Source of the DNA: CAYJXK01 sp964374115 | Lineage (GTDB): Bacteria; Patescibacteriota; Patescibacteriia; Magasanikbacterales; UBA922 | DNA: 9,338 nt | Assembly (NCBI GenBank): GCA_964374115.1 | Contig: CAYJXK010000035.1 | Location: 1-9,338 of the forward strand | Reading direction: 5' to 3' | Shown here: piece by piece, positions 1 to 6,961 of the stretch | Layout of the letters: the number at the start of each line of letters is the position of its first letter | How positions within the stretch are numbered: the stretch's first letter is position 1 | The notes under the pieces: model-generated | Databases searched by the model: none | The model's input: only the letters and a program-made list of their open reading frames with translations | What the model was told of the DNA's origin: nothing | Translations under genes and position numbers: made by a program

Positions 1-104
1 AATTGTAAAGGAACACGTCCACCACTAATTCACCTAGATAGGACATTTTTAAATCAAGCAAAGTAGGACATTATCATGTCTATTTGACAGCCATGTTTTT
101 GTCA
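1..104. other. Upstream flank with a repeated 9-mer; possible IS edge
   Basis: No complete gene is visible. Reading frame 1 on the + strand is open from the window edge to a TAG at 64-66 (21 codons, ending NQAK), so it could be the tail of an upstream protein, but it is too short to identify. The 9-mer TAGGACATT occurs at 39-47 and again at 64-72, and the second copy leads into a small dyad (GGACAT / ATGTCT, loop TATC). A short ORF tail followed by repeated GGACAT-type sequence is what the end of an insertion sequence can look like. That is inference; no transposase motif is present here. Confidence 0.2.
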
Positions 105-133
105 TTGACTGAAGATGGGTGATCCCGTATCAT
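105..133 (+). promoter_or_regulatory. Probable sigma-70-type promoter of ileS
   Basis: TTGACT (105-110) and TATCAT (128-133) are separated by exactly 17 nt. Each hexamer matches the consensus at five of six positions. Transcription would begin around 139-143, at or just before the ileS ATG at 143, which predicts a leaderless or nearly leaderless message. This agrees with the lack of a Shine-Dalgarno sequence before ileS. Confidence 0.55.
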
Positions 134-142
134 GTATGACAT

Positions 143-3100
143 ATGTATGATGCCAATAAAAATGAACTGGACATTCTCGAATTCTGGAAAAAAAATCGAG
201 TTTTTGAAAAATCCATTGAAACACGGCCGGAAAATAAACCGTATGTATTTTATGACGGCCCGCCGTTTGCGACCGGGTTGCCGCATTATGGGCATATTGC
301 GGCATCGCTCATGAAAGATGTCGTGCCTCGATATTACACCATGCGTGGGTATCGCGTGGAGCGTATGTGGGGATGGGATTGTCATGGATTGCCAATTGAA
401 AATATTATTGAAAAAGATTTGAACCTCAATACGCGCAAGGATATTTTGGCTTTTGGTATTGATAAATTCAATGAAGCCTGCCGCGCTGCAGTACTCAAAT
501 ACGCCGAAGAATGGAAAAAGACAATCGAGCGGATGGGACGATGGGTCGATATGGAGCATGCCTACCACACTATAGACTTGTCGTATATGGAAAGTGTGTG
601 GTGGGTGTTCAAACAACTCTATGATAAAAAATTGGTCTACAAAGATTACAAACCCATGCATATTTGTCCACGGTGCGAGACTGCCCTTTCGAATTTTGAG
701 GTAACACAAGGGTATAAAGATGTAAAAGATATTTCTGCATTTGTAAAATTTCAACTTATTAATAGACCGAAGAAATTATCTGGATTTTCTGAACCAATTT
801 TTGCTTTAGCTTGGACGACCACACCTTGGACTTTACCAGGGAATTTGGCGCTTGCGGTAAAAGAAGATTTTGACTATGTGGCCGTACAATTACACAAAGC
901 GTCAGAAAAGGATACTCAAACTCCGGGTGAGCCAGTGAATCGAGTAGAATCATTTTCTGGATTTTATATTGTAGCGAAAGAACGATTGGGGAATGTCTTA
1001 AGAGGAAGACTATATACTATCATTGCAGATTTTAAGGGAAAAGATTTGGTCGATCTCAAATATGAGCCACTTTTTAATTATTTTGCCCCGCACGATGGCT
1101 TGAAGGATGATTTAAAGAAAATAATCACAGAAAAAAGAAAAAATGCGTTTCAAATTTATGCAGCGAATTTTGTTTCTACCGACGAAGGAACTGGTATTGT
1201 ACATATCGCGCCTGCTTTTGGCGAAGACGACTTTCGTCTAGCTAAAACGCACGACATTGATATAGCGATACCTGTTCAGATGAATGGAAGATATCATGAT
1301 TTCATTACCGACTTTAAAAATAAGGAAGTAAAGCCAAAGGAAGATCCAACTCAAACGGATGTTGAAATTATTAAATGGTTGGCTCATGAGAAAAAATTAT
1401 TTGATAAACAAAAAATTGAACATAGTTATCCACATTGTTGGCGCTGTGACAGCCCTCTTTTGAATTATGTAACAGAAAGCTGGTTCATTCGTGTGACTGA
1501 ATTGAAAAATGATCTTCTCAAAAATAATGAAAAAATCAATTGGATCCCCGAGCACATGAAACATGGACGATTTGGGAAGTGGCTTGAGGGGGCAAAAGAT
1601 TGGGCAGTATCACGCAGTCGCTATTGGGGCACGCCGTTGCCGATTTGGCATTGTGATGAGATTTACTATACAAAAACTGGCGAGACAAAAGAGGAACATT
1701 TCTTCGTTTTTGGATCGGTGAAAGAACTTGAGGATTGTTCGGGTCAGAAAGTTACTGATCTTCATAAACACATTATTGATAAAATTACATTTGCATGTCC
1801 TCTTGGCCACAAACTGACAGATGGAACACCGGTTATGGTAGAGCGCGTCCCCGAAGTCCTCGACTGTTGGTTTGAATCTGGTTCCATGCCGTATGCTCAG
1901 ATGCATTATCCTTTCGAGAATAAAGAAAAATTTGAAAGTGGGTTTCCGGCTGAATTTATTGCCGAAGGCCAAGACCAAACCCGTGGTTGGTTTTATACAC
2001 TTCATGTTTTGGCAACCGTGTTGACCCAACAACCAAACGCATCGGTTCCAGTACGAGAATCTTTACCTGCGTTTCGTAATGTTATCGTTAATGGCATTGT
2101 CCTTGCTGAAGACGGCAAGAAAATGAGCAAGCGCCTCAAAAATTATCCAGACCCAATGGAAGTAATCGAGCGTTATGGCGCTGATGCTATGCGTTTTTAT
2201 TTGGTGTCATCGCCAGTAATGAGTTCAGAGAATTTGAACTTTTCTGAAACCGGTGTGCGAGAAGTGTTTAACAAAGTGGTAAATACAGTATGGAATGTGC
2301 TGGAATTTTATAGAATGTTTGCGGGCGAGATCGTGGTATCAGATTTGAAAACGGAGTATATTGAAAGTAACTGGCCACAGGGTCGCGCACTTGATCGTTG
2401 GATTTTGGCAAAACTTCAGGTATTGATTGGAGAAGTGACAAATAGTTTGAATACATATAAATTAGCCGAAGCCAGTCGGCCTATTCAAGACTTTGTTACG
2501 GAGCTCTCTCAGTGGTATGTTCGTCGATCGAGGGAACGTCTGAAAGATAATAATCCGGCTGTATTAACAGATAAACAGGCTGTCGTAGCTACATTACGAT
2601 TTACACTCCTAACGTTGTCGAAGTTAATGGCACCTTTTGTGCCATTTTTAGCTGAGAGAGTTTATAAAGATATGGGGGGTAAACTTGAAAGCGTTCACCT
2701 TGAATCCTGGCCGGAAGTGGAACCAAAGTTTGTTGATGAGCAGGTGCTTTCTGATATGGTGCTCGCAAGAAAAATTGTTGAGATGGGGCTTTCTTTGCGC
2801 AAAGAAGCAGGGATAAAAGTGCGACAACCACTACAGCAATTGACAATGAACAATGAACAATTAACAAATGAATTTTCGAAAATTATTGCTGATGAGATGA
2901 ATGTGAAAATTGTAAATGTTGTAGAGACGCATCGCAATGCGTCTCTACAAGACGGTTGGATTTGCAAGGAAGAGGGAGAATTAACAATCGCGCTACAGAC
3001 TACTATTTCTCCCGAACTCAAACAAGAAGGACTCCTGCGTGAACTCGTCCGCGCGATTAATCAAATGCGCAAAGATGCTGGGCTTACTCCTCAGGATCAT

Positions 3101-3268
3101 ATGACGCTTTTGTGGAAAACCGATGATGCAGATCTTGCCCGTGTGTTTGCATCGTATTCAGACAATATCAAAAAACATGTTCTTGCCGATGCCATTGAAG
3201 CAGGCGGAGAAACAAAAGTCGAGATTGACGGGAAGGTGTTGTTCCTTGACATTTCTCACCCATCCTGA
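143..3268 (+). CDS. ileS: Isoleucyl-tRNA synthetase, type 2 (eukaryote-like)
   Basis: This cytoplasmic class I synthetase (1041 aa) charges tRNA-Ile with isoleucine using ATP. The HIGH motif appears as HYGH at residues 48-51 and the KMSKR loop at 660-664. A CPRC knuckle lies at 175-178 and a second CxxC at 432-435. The CP1 editing domain, which removes misactivated valine, is marked by the threonine-rich WTTTPWTLPGN near 224-234 and by FGEDDF near 359-364. The anticodon-binding region follows (DRWILAKL, then QWYVRRSR). The C-terminal zinc-binding domain of type 1 (E. coli-like) IleS is absent, so this is the eukaryote-like type 2, which in other bacteria goes with low sensitivity to mupirocin; that property is not shown here. 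The start is fixed by an in-frame TGA at 137-139 and makes the N-terminus slightly short for the family. No Shine-Dalgarno is visible. Two repeat-derived inserts fall near residues 900-909 and 927-936. The gene ends with TGA, 111 nt before rpsO. Confidence 0.97.
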   Translation: MYDANKNELDILEFWKKNRVFEKSIETRPENKPYVFYDGPPFATGLPHYGHIAASLMKDVVPRYYTMRGYRVERMWGWDCHGLPIENIIEKDLNLNTRKDILAFGIDKFNEACRAAVLKYAEEWKKTIERMGRWVDMEHAYHTIDLSYMESVWWVFKQLYDKKLVYKDYKPMHICPRCETALSNFEVTQGYKDVKDISAFVKFQLINRPKKLSGFSEPIFALAWTTTPWTLPGNLALAVKEDFDYVAVQLHKASEKDTQTPGEPVNRVESFSGFYIVAKERLGNVLRGRLYTIIADFKGKDLVDLKYEPLFNYFAPHDGLKDDLKKIITEKRKNAFQIYAANFVSTDEGTGIVHIAPAFGEDDFRLAKTHDIDIAIPVQMNGRYHDFITDFKNKEVKPKEDPTQTDVEIIKWLAHEKKLFDKQKIEHSYPHCWRCDSPLLNYVTESWFIRVTELKNDLLKNNEKINWIPEHMKHGRFGKWLEGAKDWAVSRSRYWGTPLPIWHCDEIYYTKTGETKEEHFFVFGSVKELEDCSGQKVTDLHKHIIDKITFACPLGHKLTDGTPVMVERVPEVLDCWFESGSMPYAQMHYPFENKEKFESGFPAEFIAEGQDQTRGWFYTLHVLATVLTQQPNASVPVRESLPAFRNVIVNGIVLAEDGKKMSKRLKNYPDPMEVIERYGADAMRFYLVSSPVMSSENLNFSETGVREVFNKVVNTVWNVLEFYRMFAGEIVVSDLKTEYIESNWPQGRALDRWILAKLQVLIGEVTNSLNTYKLAEASRPIQDFVTELSQWYVRRSRERLKDNNPAVLTDKQAVVATLRFTLLTLSKLMAPFVPFLAERVYKDMGGKLESVHLESWPEVEPKFVDEQVLSDMVLARKIVEMGLSLRKEAGIKVRQPLQQLTMNNEQLTNEFSKIIADEMNVKIVNVVETHRNASLQDGWICKEEGELTIALQTTISPELKQEGLLRELVRAINQMRKDAGLTPQDHMTLLWKTDDADLARVFASYSDNIKKHVLADAIEAGGETKVEIDGKVLFLDISHPS
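2837..2870 (+). repeat. Repetitive AATGAAC-type element inside ileS
   Basis: The stretch contains CAATGAA twice in tandem (2845-2851 and 2852-2858), followed by CAATTAACAA. It encodes LTMNNEQLTN (residues 900-909), a low-complexity peptide that interrupts the usual anticodon-binding-domain sequence just after the conserved KEAGIKVRQPL. From memory, similar AATTGACAATGAACAATG-like repeats are dispersed in many bacterial genomes, usually between genes. A copy here would therefore be a translated insertion. Its dispersal in this genome cannot be checked from one window. Confidence 0.5.
2919..2950 (+). repeat. Perfect 14-bp inverted repeat inside ileS
   Basis: TTGTAGAGACGCAT (2919-2932) and its exact reverse complement ATGCGTCTCTACAA (2937-2950) flank the 4-nt loop CGCA. 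The element is translated in frame as VETHRNASLQ (residues 927-936). This part of IleS is poorly conserved and looks about ten residues longer than usual here. That fits a small palindromic element inserted into a coding region, comparable in principle to the Rickettsia palindromic elements. The GTAGAGACGC arm resembles palindromes dispersed in cyanobacteria and other phyla, recalled rather than searched. Confidence 0.7.
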
Positions 3269-3320
3269 TACACTCCATTCCGTCTTAATCCTTCTCCCTT
3301 TTGGGGTCGGACCTTGGTGG

Positions 3321-3351
3321 TCCCGCAGTACTGCGGGAGAACATGCTCCCG
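3321..3351. repeat. Palindrome with an overlapping alternative hairpin
   Basis: TCCCGCAGTACTGCGGGA (3321-3338) is a perfect 18-bp palindrome in the ileS–rpsO spacer. Its right arm also pairs downstream: CGGGAG (3334-3339) with CTCCCG (3346-3351), loop AACATG. The two folds share bases and cannot form together. A third small dyad, GGACC / GGTCC (3309-3313 / 3319-3323), lies just to the left. No T-run follows, so it is not a standard terminator. It could be a mobile palindrome or an rpsO leader structure. Confidence 0.55.
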
Positions 3352-3379
3352 AGAGGCCCGATAATGCACTGTGGCATGT

Positions 3380-3748
3380 ATGCTTTTACCAGAAAAAAAG
3401 CAAAAGGTCATCAGAAAATTTCAAACACACGAAGGAGATACCGGTTCGACCCAAGTGCAGGTCGCTATTTTATCCGCAGAGATCGATGAACTGATCGATC
3501 ATCTCAAAACCCACCACAAAGATCATTCGTCTCGTCGCGGACTTCTCAAAAAAGTAGGAGAACGCCGACGGCTTCTGCGCTACCTCAAAAAAGAGGACGC
3601 GGCCGGGCATGATATTTTGGTAAAACAACTTCGACTCAAACAACCAAAGACGCTTATCAAAGGAATTGCCATGGATGTCCCACTTGAAGAAAGTGAGGCG
3701 CACGACGATGTCCACATAGACCATGTTCCCGAAGAAAAATCAGAGTAA
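3380..3748 (+). CDS. rpsO: 30S ribosomal protein S15 with a long acidic C-terminal tail
   Basis: S15 binds 16S rRNA early in assembly of the small-subunit platform. The 122-aa product carries the family signature: FQTHEGDTGSTQVQVA (residues 14-29), then HKDHSSRRGLLKKVGERRRLL (46-66), with the rRNA-contacting H/D/S/R residues intact. S15 is usually about 89 aa; residues 89-122 form an extra acidic, His-rich tail ending EEKSE. The ATG at 3380 is preferred because MLLPEKKQK aligns with normal S15 N-termini; an in-frame GTG at 3371 would add three residues. No good Shine-Dalgarno is visible. A GATAAT hexamer at 3360-3365 could be a -10 box but has no matching -35. The last 26 nt overlap the next gene. 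S15 often represses its own mRNA through leader structure, and the 111-nt spacer is rich in dyads, but such control is only a possibility here. Confidence 0.96.
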   Translation: MLLPEKKQKVIRKFQTHEGDTGSTQVQVAILSAEIDELIDHLKTHHKDHSSRRGLLKKVGERRRLLRYLKKEDAAGHDILVKQLRLKQPKTLIKGIAMDVPLEESEAHDDVHIDHVPEEKSE

Positions 3749-4277
3749 AACCAATCATCCGTTGAAACACCCAGATCAGCGGGTCGGGGTGTTTATTGAT
3801 GTGCAGAATATGTACTATTCTGCCAAGAATCTTCACGGGAAGAAGGTGAATTTTGGCGCGATTGTGCGAGAGGCAGTCGCTGGACGGAAACTCATTCGAT
3901 CGATCGCCTATGTCGTTCGGACAGAATCCAAAGATGAACAATCATTTTTTGAGGCTCTCTACAATTTGGGAATCGAAACGCGAGAAAAGGATTTACAGAT
4001 TTTTAGCACCGGCATGAAGAAGGCAGATTGGGATGTGGGACTTGCGGTGGATGCGATTCGACTGGCGCCCAGTCTTGACGCGGTCGTGATTGTGTCTGGA
4101 GACGGAGATTTTCTTCCGCTCGTTGAGTATCTACAAAAGAGCAGTGGCAAACAAGTCGAGGTGGTCGCGTTTGGTGAAACCACATCAGGACGGCTGATCG
4201 AGGAAAGTGATGATTTTTTGAATTTGAGTAACGAGAAAGAGAAGTTTTTGATAACTGATCGGCGGAGTCGACCGTGA
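3723..4277 (+). CDS. NYN domain (LabA/DUF88-like) putative RNase
   Basis: The 184-aa protein has the PIN-like NYN fold signature. VGVFIDVQNMY (residues 21-31) gives D26 and N29, KKADWDVGLAVDAI (99-112) gives D104 and D110, and VIVSGDGDFLPLVEYL (122-137) gives D127 and D129. These acidic residues correspond to the metal-binding pocket of NYN/PIN nucleases, so an RNA-cleaving role is likely; the substrate is unknown. Residues 1-20 are a basic, probably disordered lead-in. The start codon lies inside rpsO (26-nt overlap, +1 frame) with no obvious Shine-Dalgarno, so translational coupling to rpsO is plausible. Its place between rpsO and pnp, which are adjacent in many bacteria, suggests a job in RNA processing or ribosome-linked turnover. 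It ends with TGA. Family assignment is confident; the cellular role is inferred. Confidence 0.9.
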   Translation: MFPKKNQSKTNHPLKHPDQRVGVFIDVQNMYYSAKNLHGKKVNFGAIVREAVAGRKLIRSIAYVVRTESKDEQSFFEALYNLGIETREKDLQIFSTGMKKADWDVGLAVDAIRLAPSLDAVVIVSGDGDFLPLVEYLQKSSGKQVEVVAFGETTSGRLIEESDDFLNLSNEKEKFLITDRRSRP

Positions 4278-4278
4278 C

Positions 4279-4395
4279 AGTCTAAAGTCAAAAGTCTAAA
4301 ATCAAAAATCGTGGTATCCACTTCGTGGATAATATTTACAGTGTTGTCACGACGAAGTCGGGACTCCATAATTTTTGACTTTTGATTTTAGATTT
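4279..4395. repeat. Imperfect foldback (MITE-like) repeat between the NYN gene and pnp
   Basis: Two 14-bp near-identical tandem units (AGTCTAAAGTCAAA at 4279-4292, AGTCTAAAATCAAA at 4293-4306) start the element. TCTAAAATCAAAA (4295-4307) is exactly inverted as TTTTGATTTTAGA (4380-4392). Inside, ACTTCGT (4320-4326) is inverted as ACGAAGT (4352-4358). Local hairpins TATCCAC-TTC-GTGGATA (4315-4331) and CGAC-GAA-GTCG (4350-4360) sit in the two halves. The whole can fold as one long imperfect hairpin, as small non-autonomous mobile elements do. No coding potential is seen. Confidence 0.6.
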
Positions 4396-4449
4396 AAAAA
4401 CGGTTGGTCCAAAAGAATCTAGGTCCTCATTGAGGGATCTATCTCATTT

Positions 4450-4480
4450 GGATCAATCGGACACAAGAAAGGATTGATCT
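4450..4480 (+). promoter_or_regulatory. Hairpin holding the pnp ribosome-binding site
   Basis: GATCAATC (4451-4458) pairs exactly with GATTGATC (4472-4479), extendable by a G-U pair (4450/4480). The 13-nt loop contains most of the Shine-Dalgarno AAAGGA (4468-4473), which straddles loop and stem. The stem ends one base before the pnp ATG. The geometry suits control of initiation on the mRNA. PNPase represses its own 5' leader in E. coli, but by a different, RNase III-dependent hairpin, so autoregulation here is a suggestion only. Confidence 0.5.
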
Positions 4481-6715
4481 ATGCTTACGCCCAAACAATG
4501 GTCCATTCTCTGGGGTGGACGAACCCTCATGATTGAGGTAGGAAAATTGGCTCTTCAGGCCAATGGTTCTTGTACCGTGCGGTATGGCGATACCGTGATG
4601 ATGGCAACTGCCATGAAAAGCGAAAACGTGAGAGCGGATATTGATTATTTTCCGCTTATGGTAGATTTTGAGGAAAAGCTGTACGCGGCGGGTAAAATTA
4701 AGGGTTCACGATTTGTGAAGCGCGAAGGTCGGCCAAGTGATGACGCGATTATCTCCGCCCGTCTTATTGATCGGGCAATCCGACCTCTTTTTGATGATCG
4801 CGTGAGGAATGATGTGCAAGTCATCGTGACACCGCTTGCGGTTGATGGAGAAAACGATTCTGCCTTTGTCGGTCTTATTGCCGCAAGCACCGCGCTCTCA
4901 ATTTCTTCTATTCCTTGGGATGGGCCGATTGCTGGCGCGCGCATTGGACGCAAAGAGAATGGAGAATGTATTTTGAATATTACCAATACAGAAATGACAG
5001 AAGGGGCAAGCAGTATTGATCTTCTTGTCGCTGGCACTCCAGAGCGTCTTATTATGGTAGAGGCAGGAGCGAAAGAAGTAGAGGATATGGAATTTTTCCG
5101 TGCTATGAAATGGGGATGTGCGGAGCTTGGTCCTGTCGTTGCATTGATCAAACAAGTGCAAAAAGAAGTTGGGAAAACAAAAGATTCTATTGCAGATTTT
5201 TCTCCTCCCCAAGAGGGTATGAGTCTGGAAGAGGTTCGGAGTATTACTAAGAAGTTTGTTGCCGATCATGCAGACACCGTGATATTTAATACGCCAAAAG
5301 TTTCAAAGGGAGAACGTACTGCCATGATTGATGCGATCAAAAAATCTCTCGGAGAACTTTTTGTAGAAAAAAATGTGGAAGAAACTATTCAAAAGATTGT
5401 CATGAAAGAAATAAAGGAACATGTCGCGCATGCGATTGGCGTCCGAATTCTTGACAAGAATCAGCGGCTTGATGGGCGATCACTTATTGATATTCGAGAA
5501 TTACTCTGCAACGTGGATGTCTTACCGCGTGTGCATGGGTCAGCGCTCTTTATGCGCGGTGATACGCAGGTCCTTTCGATTGTCACCCTTGGCGCGCCTG
5601 GCGATGTGCAGACGCTCGATAGTATGGAAGAAGAAGGTGAGAAACGATATATGCATCATTACAATGATGCGCCATATAGTTATGGAGAAGTGAAGCCGAT
5701 GAGGGGGCCTAGCCGTCGCTCGATTGGGCACGGCGCGCTCGCCGAGCGCGCGCTTGAGCCAGTGCTTCCAGAGGAGCTGTCTTTTCCCTACGCGATTCGG
5801 GTGGTATCCGAAGTATTGGGGTCGAATGGATCGAGCTCAATGGCCTCAACCTGTGCCTCATCGCTTTCTCTTATGGCCGCGGGAGTCCCGATCAAAAAGC
5901 CGGTTGCTGGCATTGCCATGGGACTCGCCTCAGACGAGGCGGGACGATTTCGTGTGCTCACTGATCTTCAGGATGTCGAGGATGGCAAAGGCGGCATGGA
6001 TTTTAAAATCGCAGGCACACGCGATGGAATAACCGCTGCTCAGATGGACACAAAAACCAAAGGGCTCACTTGGGATATTGTGGAACAGATAATAGCGCAG
6101 GCCGAGCGCGCGCGCGTTGAAATTCTCTCTGCCATGGATCAAGCTATTGCAGCGCCTCGCGAAGATCTTTCTCCATACGCCCCTCGCATCGAAACAGTGC
6201 AGATTGATCCAGAGCGTATTGGAGACGTGATTGGTCCGCAAGGAAAAATTATTAAGAAGATTATTGAAGACACGGGAGTTCAGATTGATATCGAGCAAGA
6301 TGGGCGCGTGCTTGTGACATCAAACGACGCGGCGGCCATGGAAAAGGCAATCGCGATTATCAAAGAATTGACCCATGAAATATCTGCTGGAGAAGAATAT
6401 GAAGGTACTGTGGTACGTCTCGAAGACTTTGGCGCGTTCGTGCAAATCCTTCCAAATAAAGATGGGCTCGTGCATGTGTCTGAAATCGCGTGGGAGCGCA
6501 CCAATCGGCCATCTGATGTCATGAAAATAGGGGACAAAGTGCGCGTCCTCGTAAAAGAAATTGATCAGCTTGGACGCGTCAATCTTTCCATGAAAGCGCT
6601 CAAACCGAAGCCAGTTGGATATGTTCCTCCTGAACCACGAGACAGATCCGGCCCGCATGATCGCCGCGGAGGATTCCGACCAGGGGGACGTGGAGGGCAT
6701 GGGTTTGGGAGATAG
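4481..6715 (+). CDS. pnp: Polyribonucleotide nucleotidyltransferase (PNPase)
   Basis: PNPase degrades RNA 3'-to-5' by phosphorolysis, releasing nucleoside diphosphates, and can also add 3' tails; it acts as a trimer in the cytoplasm. The 744-aa protein has the full bacterial layout. The first RNase PH domain is near residues 12-145 with KREGRPSDD and ARLIDRAIRPLF. A helical linker and a second RNase PH domain with NGSSSMAS follow; S451-S453 match the phosphate-binding serines of E. coli. VEDGKGGMDFK retains the two metal-binding Asp and the Lys. A KH domain has GPQG at 585-588 and an S1 domain spans about 637-705. The tail (about 708-744) is rich in Pro, Arg and Gly with RGG-type motifs, an RNA-binding style of ending. 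The ATG has AAAGGA seven bases upstream. The order rpsO…pnp is conserved in many bacteria, here with a NYN gene and a repeat between. A terminator follows. Confidence 0.98.
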   Translation: MLTPKQWSILWGGRTLMIEVGKLALQANGSCTVRYGDTVMMATAMKSENVRADIDYFPLMVDFEEKLYAAGKIKGSRFVKREGRPSDDAIISARLIDRAIRPLFDDRVRNDVQVIVTPLAVDGENDSAFVGLIAASTALSISSIPWDGPIAGARIGRKENGECILNITNTEMTEGASSIDLLVAGTPERLIMVEAGAKEVEDMEFFRAMKWGCAELGPVVALIKQVQKEVGKTKDSIADFSPPQEGMSLEEVRSITKKFVADHADTVIFNTPKVSKGERTAMIDAIKKSLGELFVEKNVEETIQKIVMKEIKEHVAHAIGVRILDKNQRLDGRSLIDIRELLCNVDVLPRVHGSALFMRGDTQVLSIVTLGAPGDVQTLDSMEEEGEKRYMHHYNDAPYSYGEVKPMRGPSRRSIGHGALAERALEPVLPEELSFPYAIRVVSEVLGSNGSSSMASTCASSLSLMAAGVPIKKPVAGIAMGLASDEAGRFRVLTDLQDVEDGKGGMDFKIAGTRDGITAAQMDTKTKGLTWDIVEQIIAQAERARVEILSAMDQAIAAPREDLSPYAPRIETVQIDPERIGDVIGPQGKIIKKIIEDTGVQIDIEQDGRVLVTSNDAAAMEKAIAIIKELTHEISAGEEYEGTVVRLEDFGAFVQILPNKDGLVHVSEIAWERTNRPSDVMKIGDKVRVLVKEIDQLGRVNLSMKALKPKPVGYVPPEPRDRSGPHDRRGGFRPGGRGGHGFGR

Positions 6716-6741
6716 ATAATGGAAATATAGATAGTGGTTCA

Positions 6742-6777
6742 AAGAAAGCGCTGTAACGGGCTTTCTTGTTTTTTTTT
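6742..6777 (+). terminator. Intrinsic terminator after pnp
   Basis: AAGAAAGC (6742-6749) pairs with GCTTTCTT (6760-6767) around a 10-nt loop. One G and then nine T (6769-6777) follow. It starts 27 nt after the pnp stop codon and should end the rpsO/pnp transcripts before tRNA-Leu. Confidence 0.85.
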
Positions 6778-6828
6778 CATTTTTGTGGTTTAATCTTGGC
6801 GTTTGTATTGTCTATTTGATGAAGCAAT

Positions 6829-6909
6829 GTCGGAGTGGCGGAATGGTATACGCGCTAGCCTTAGGAGCTAGTGGGGAAACCCTTGAGAGTTCAAGTCTCT
6901 CCTCCGACA
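6829..6909 (+). tRNA. tRNA-Leu (anticodon UAG)
   Basis: A class II tRNA of 81 nt including the discriminator A. The acceptor stem pairs GTCGGAG (6829-6835) with CTCCGAC (6902-6908). The anticodon stem CTAGC/GCTAG encloses the loop CTTAGGA with anticodon TAG at 6862-6864, reading CUN leucine codons. The long variable arm is GGGG-AAA-CCC(T). The T arm is GAGAG-TTCAAGT-CTCTC. The 3' CCA is not encoded, so it must be added by a CCA-adding enzyme. It sits between the pnp terminator and a protein gene 52 nt downstream. A weak promoter (TTGTGG, 17 nt, TATTGT at 6806-6811) may drive it. Confidence 0.97.
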
Positions 6910-6961
6910 CGAAGGAGACAATTTGTTCCTTTTGAGACAATCCGAACCGAGAGGTTTTTTC

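Noticed and set aside
137..139. TGA recoded as glycine, extending ileS upstream
   Set aside because: TGA serves as the natural end of ileS and of the NYN gene, and upstream codons show no IleS-like sequence.
132..314. A 60-codon + strand frame overlapping the start of ileS
   Set aside because: It is an alternate frame inside the strongly supported IleS N-terminus, with no features of its own.
4279..4395. The tandem A-rich units as a CRISPR-like array
   Set aside because: Only two 14-bp units with no spacers; the inverted arms fit a foldback repeat better.
6829..6909. tRNA-Leu as an attachment site for an integrated element
   Set aside because: No integrase gene and no repeated copy of the tRNA 3' end are visible in the window.
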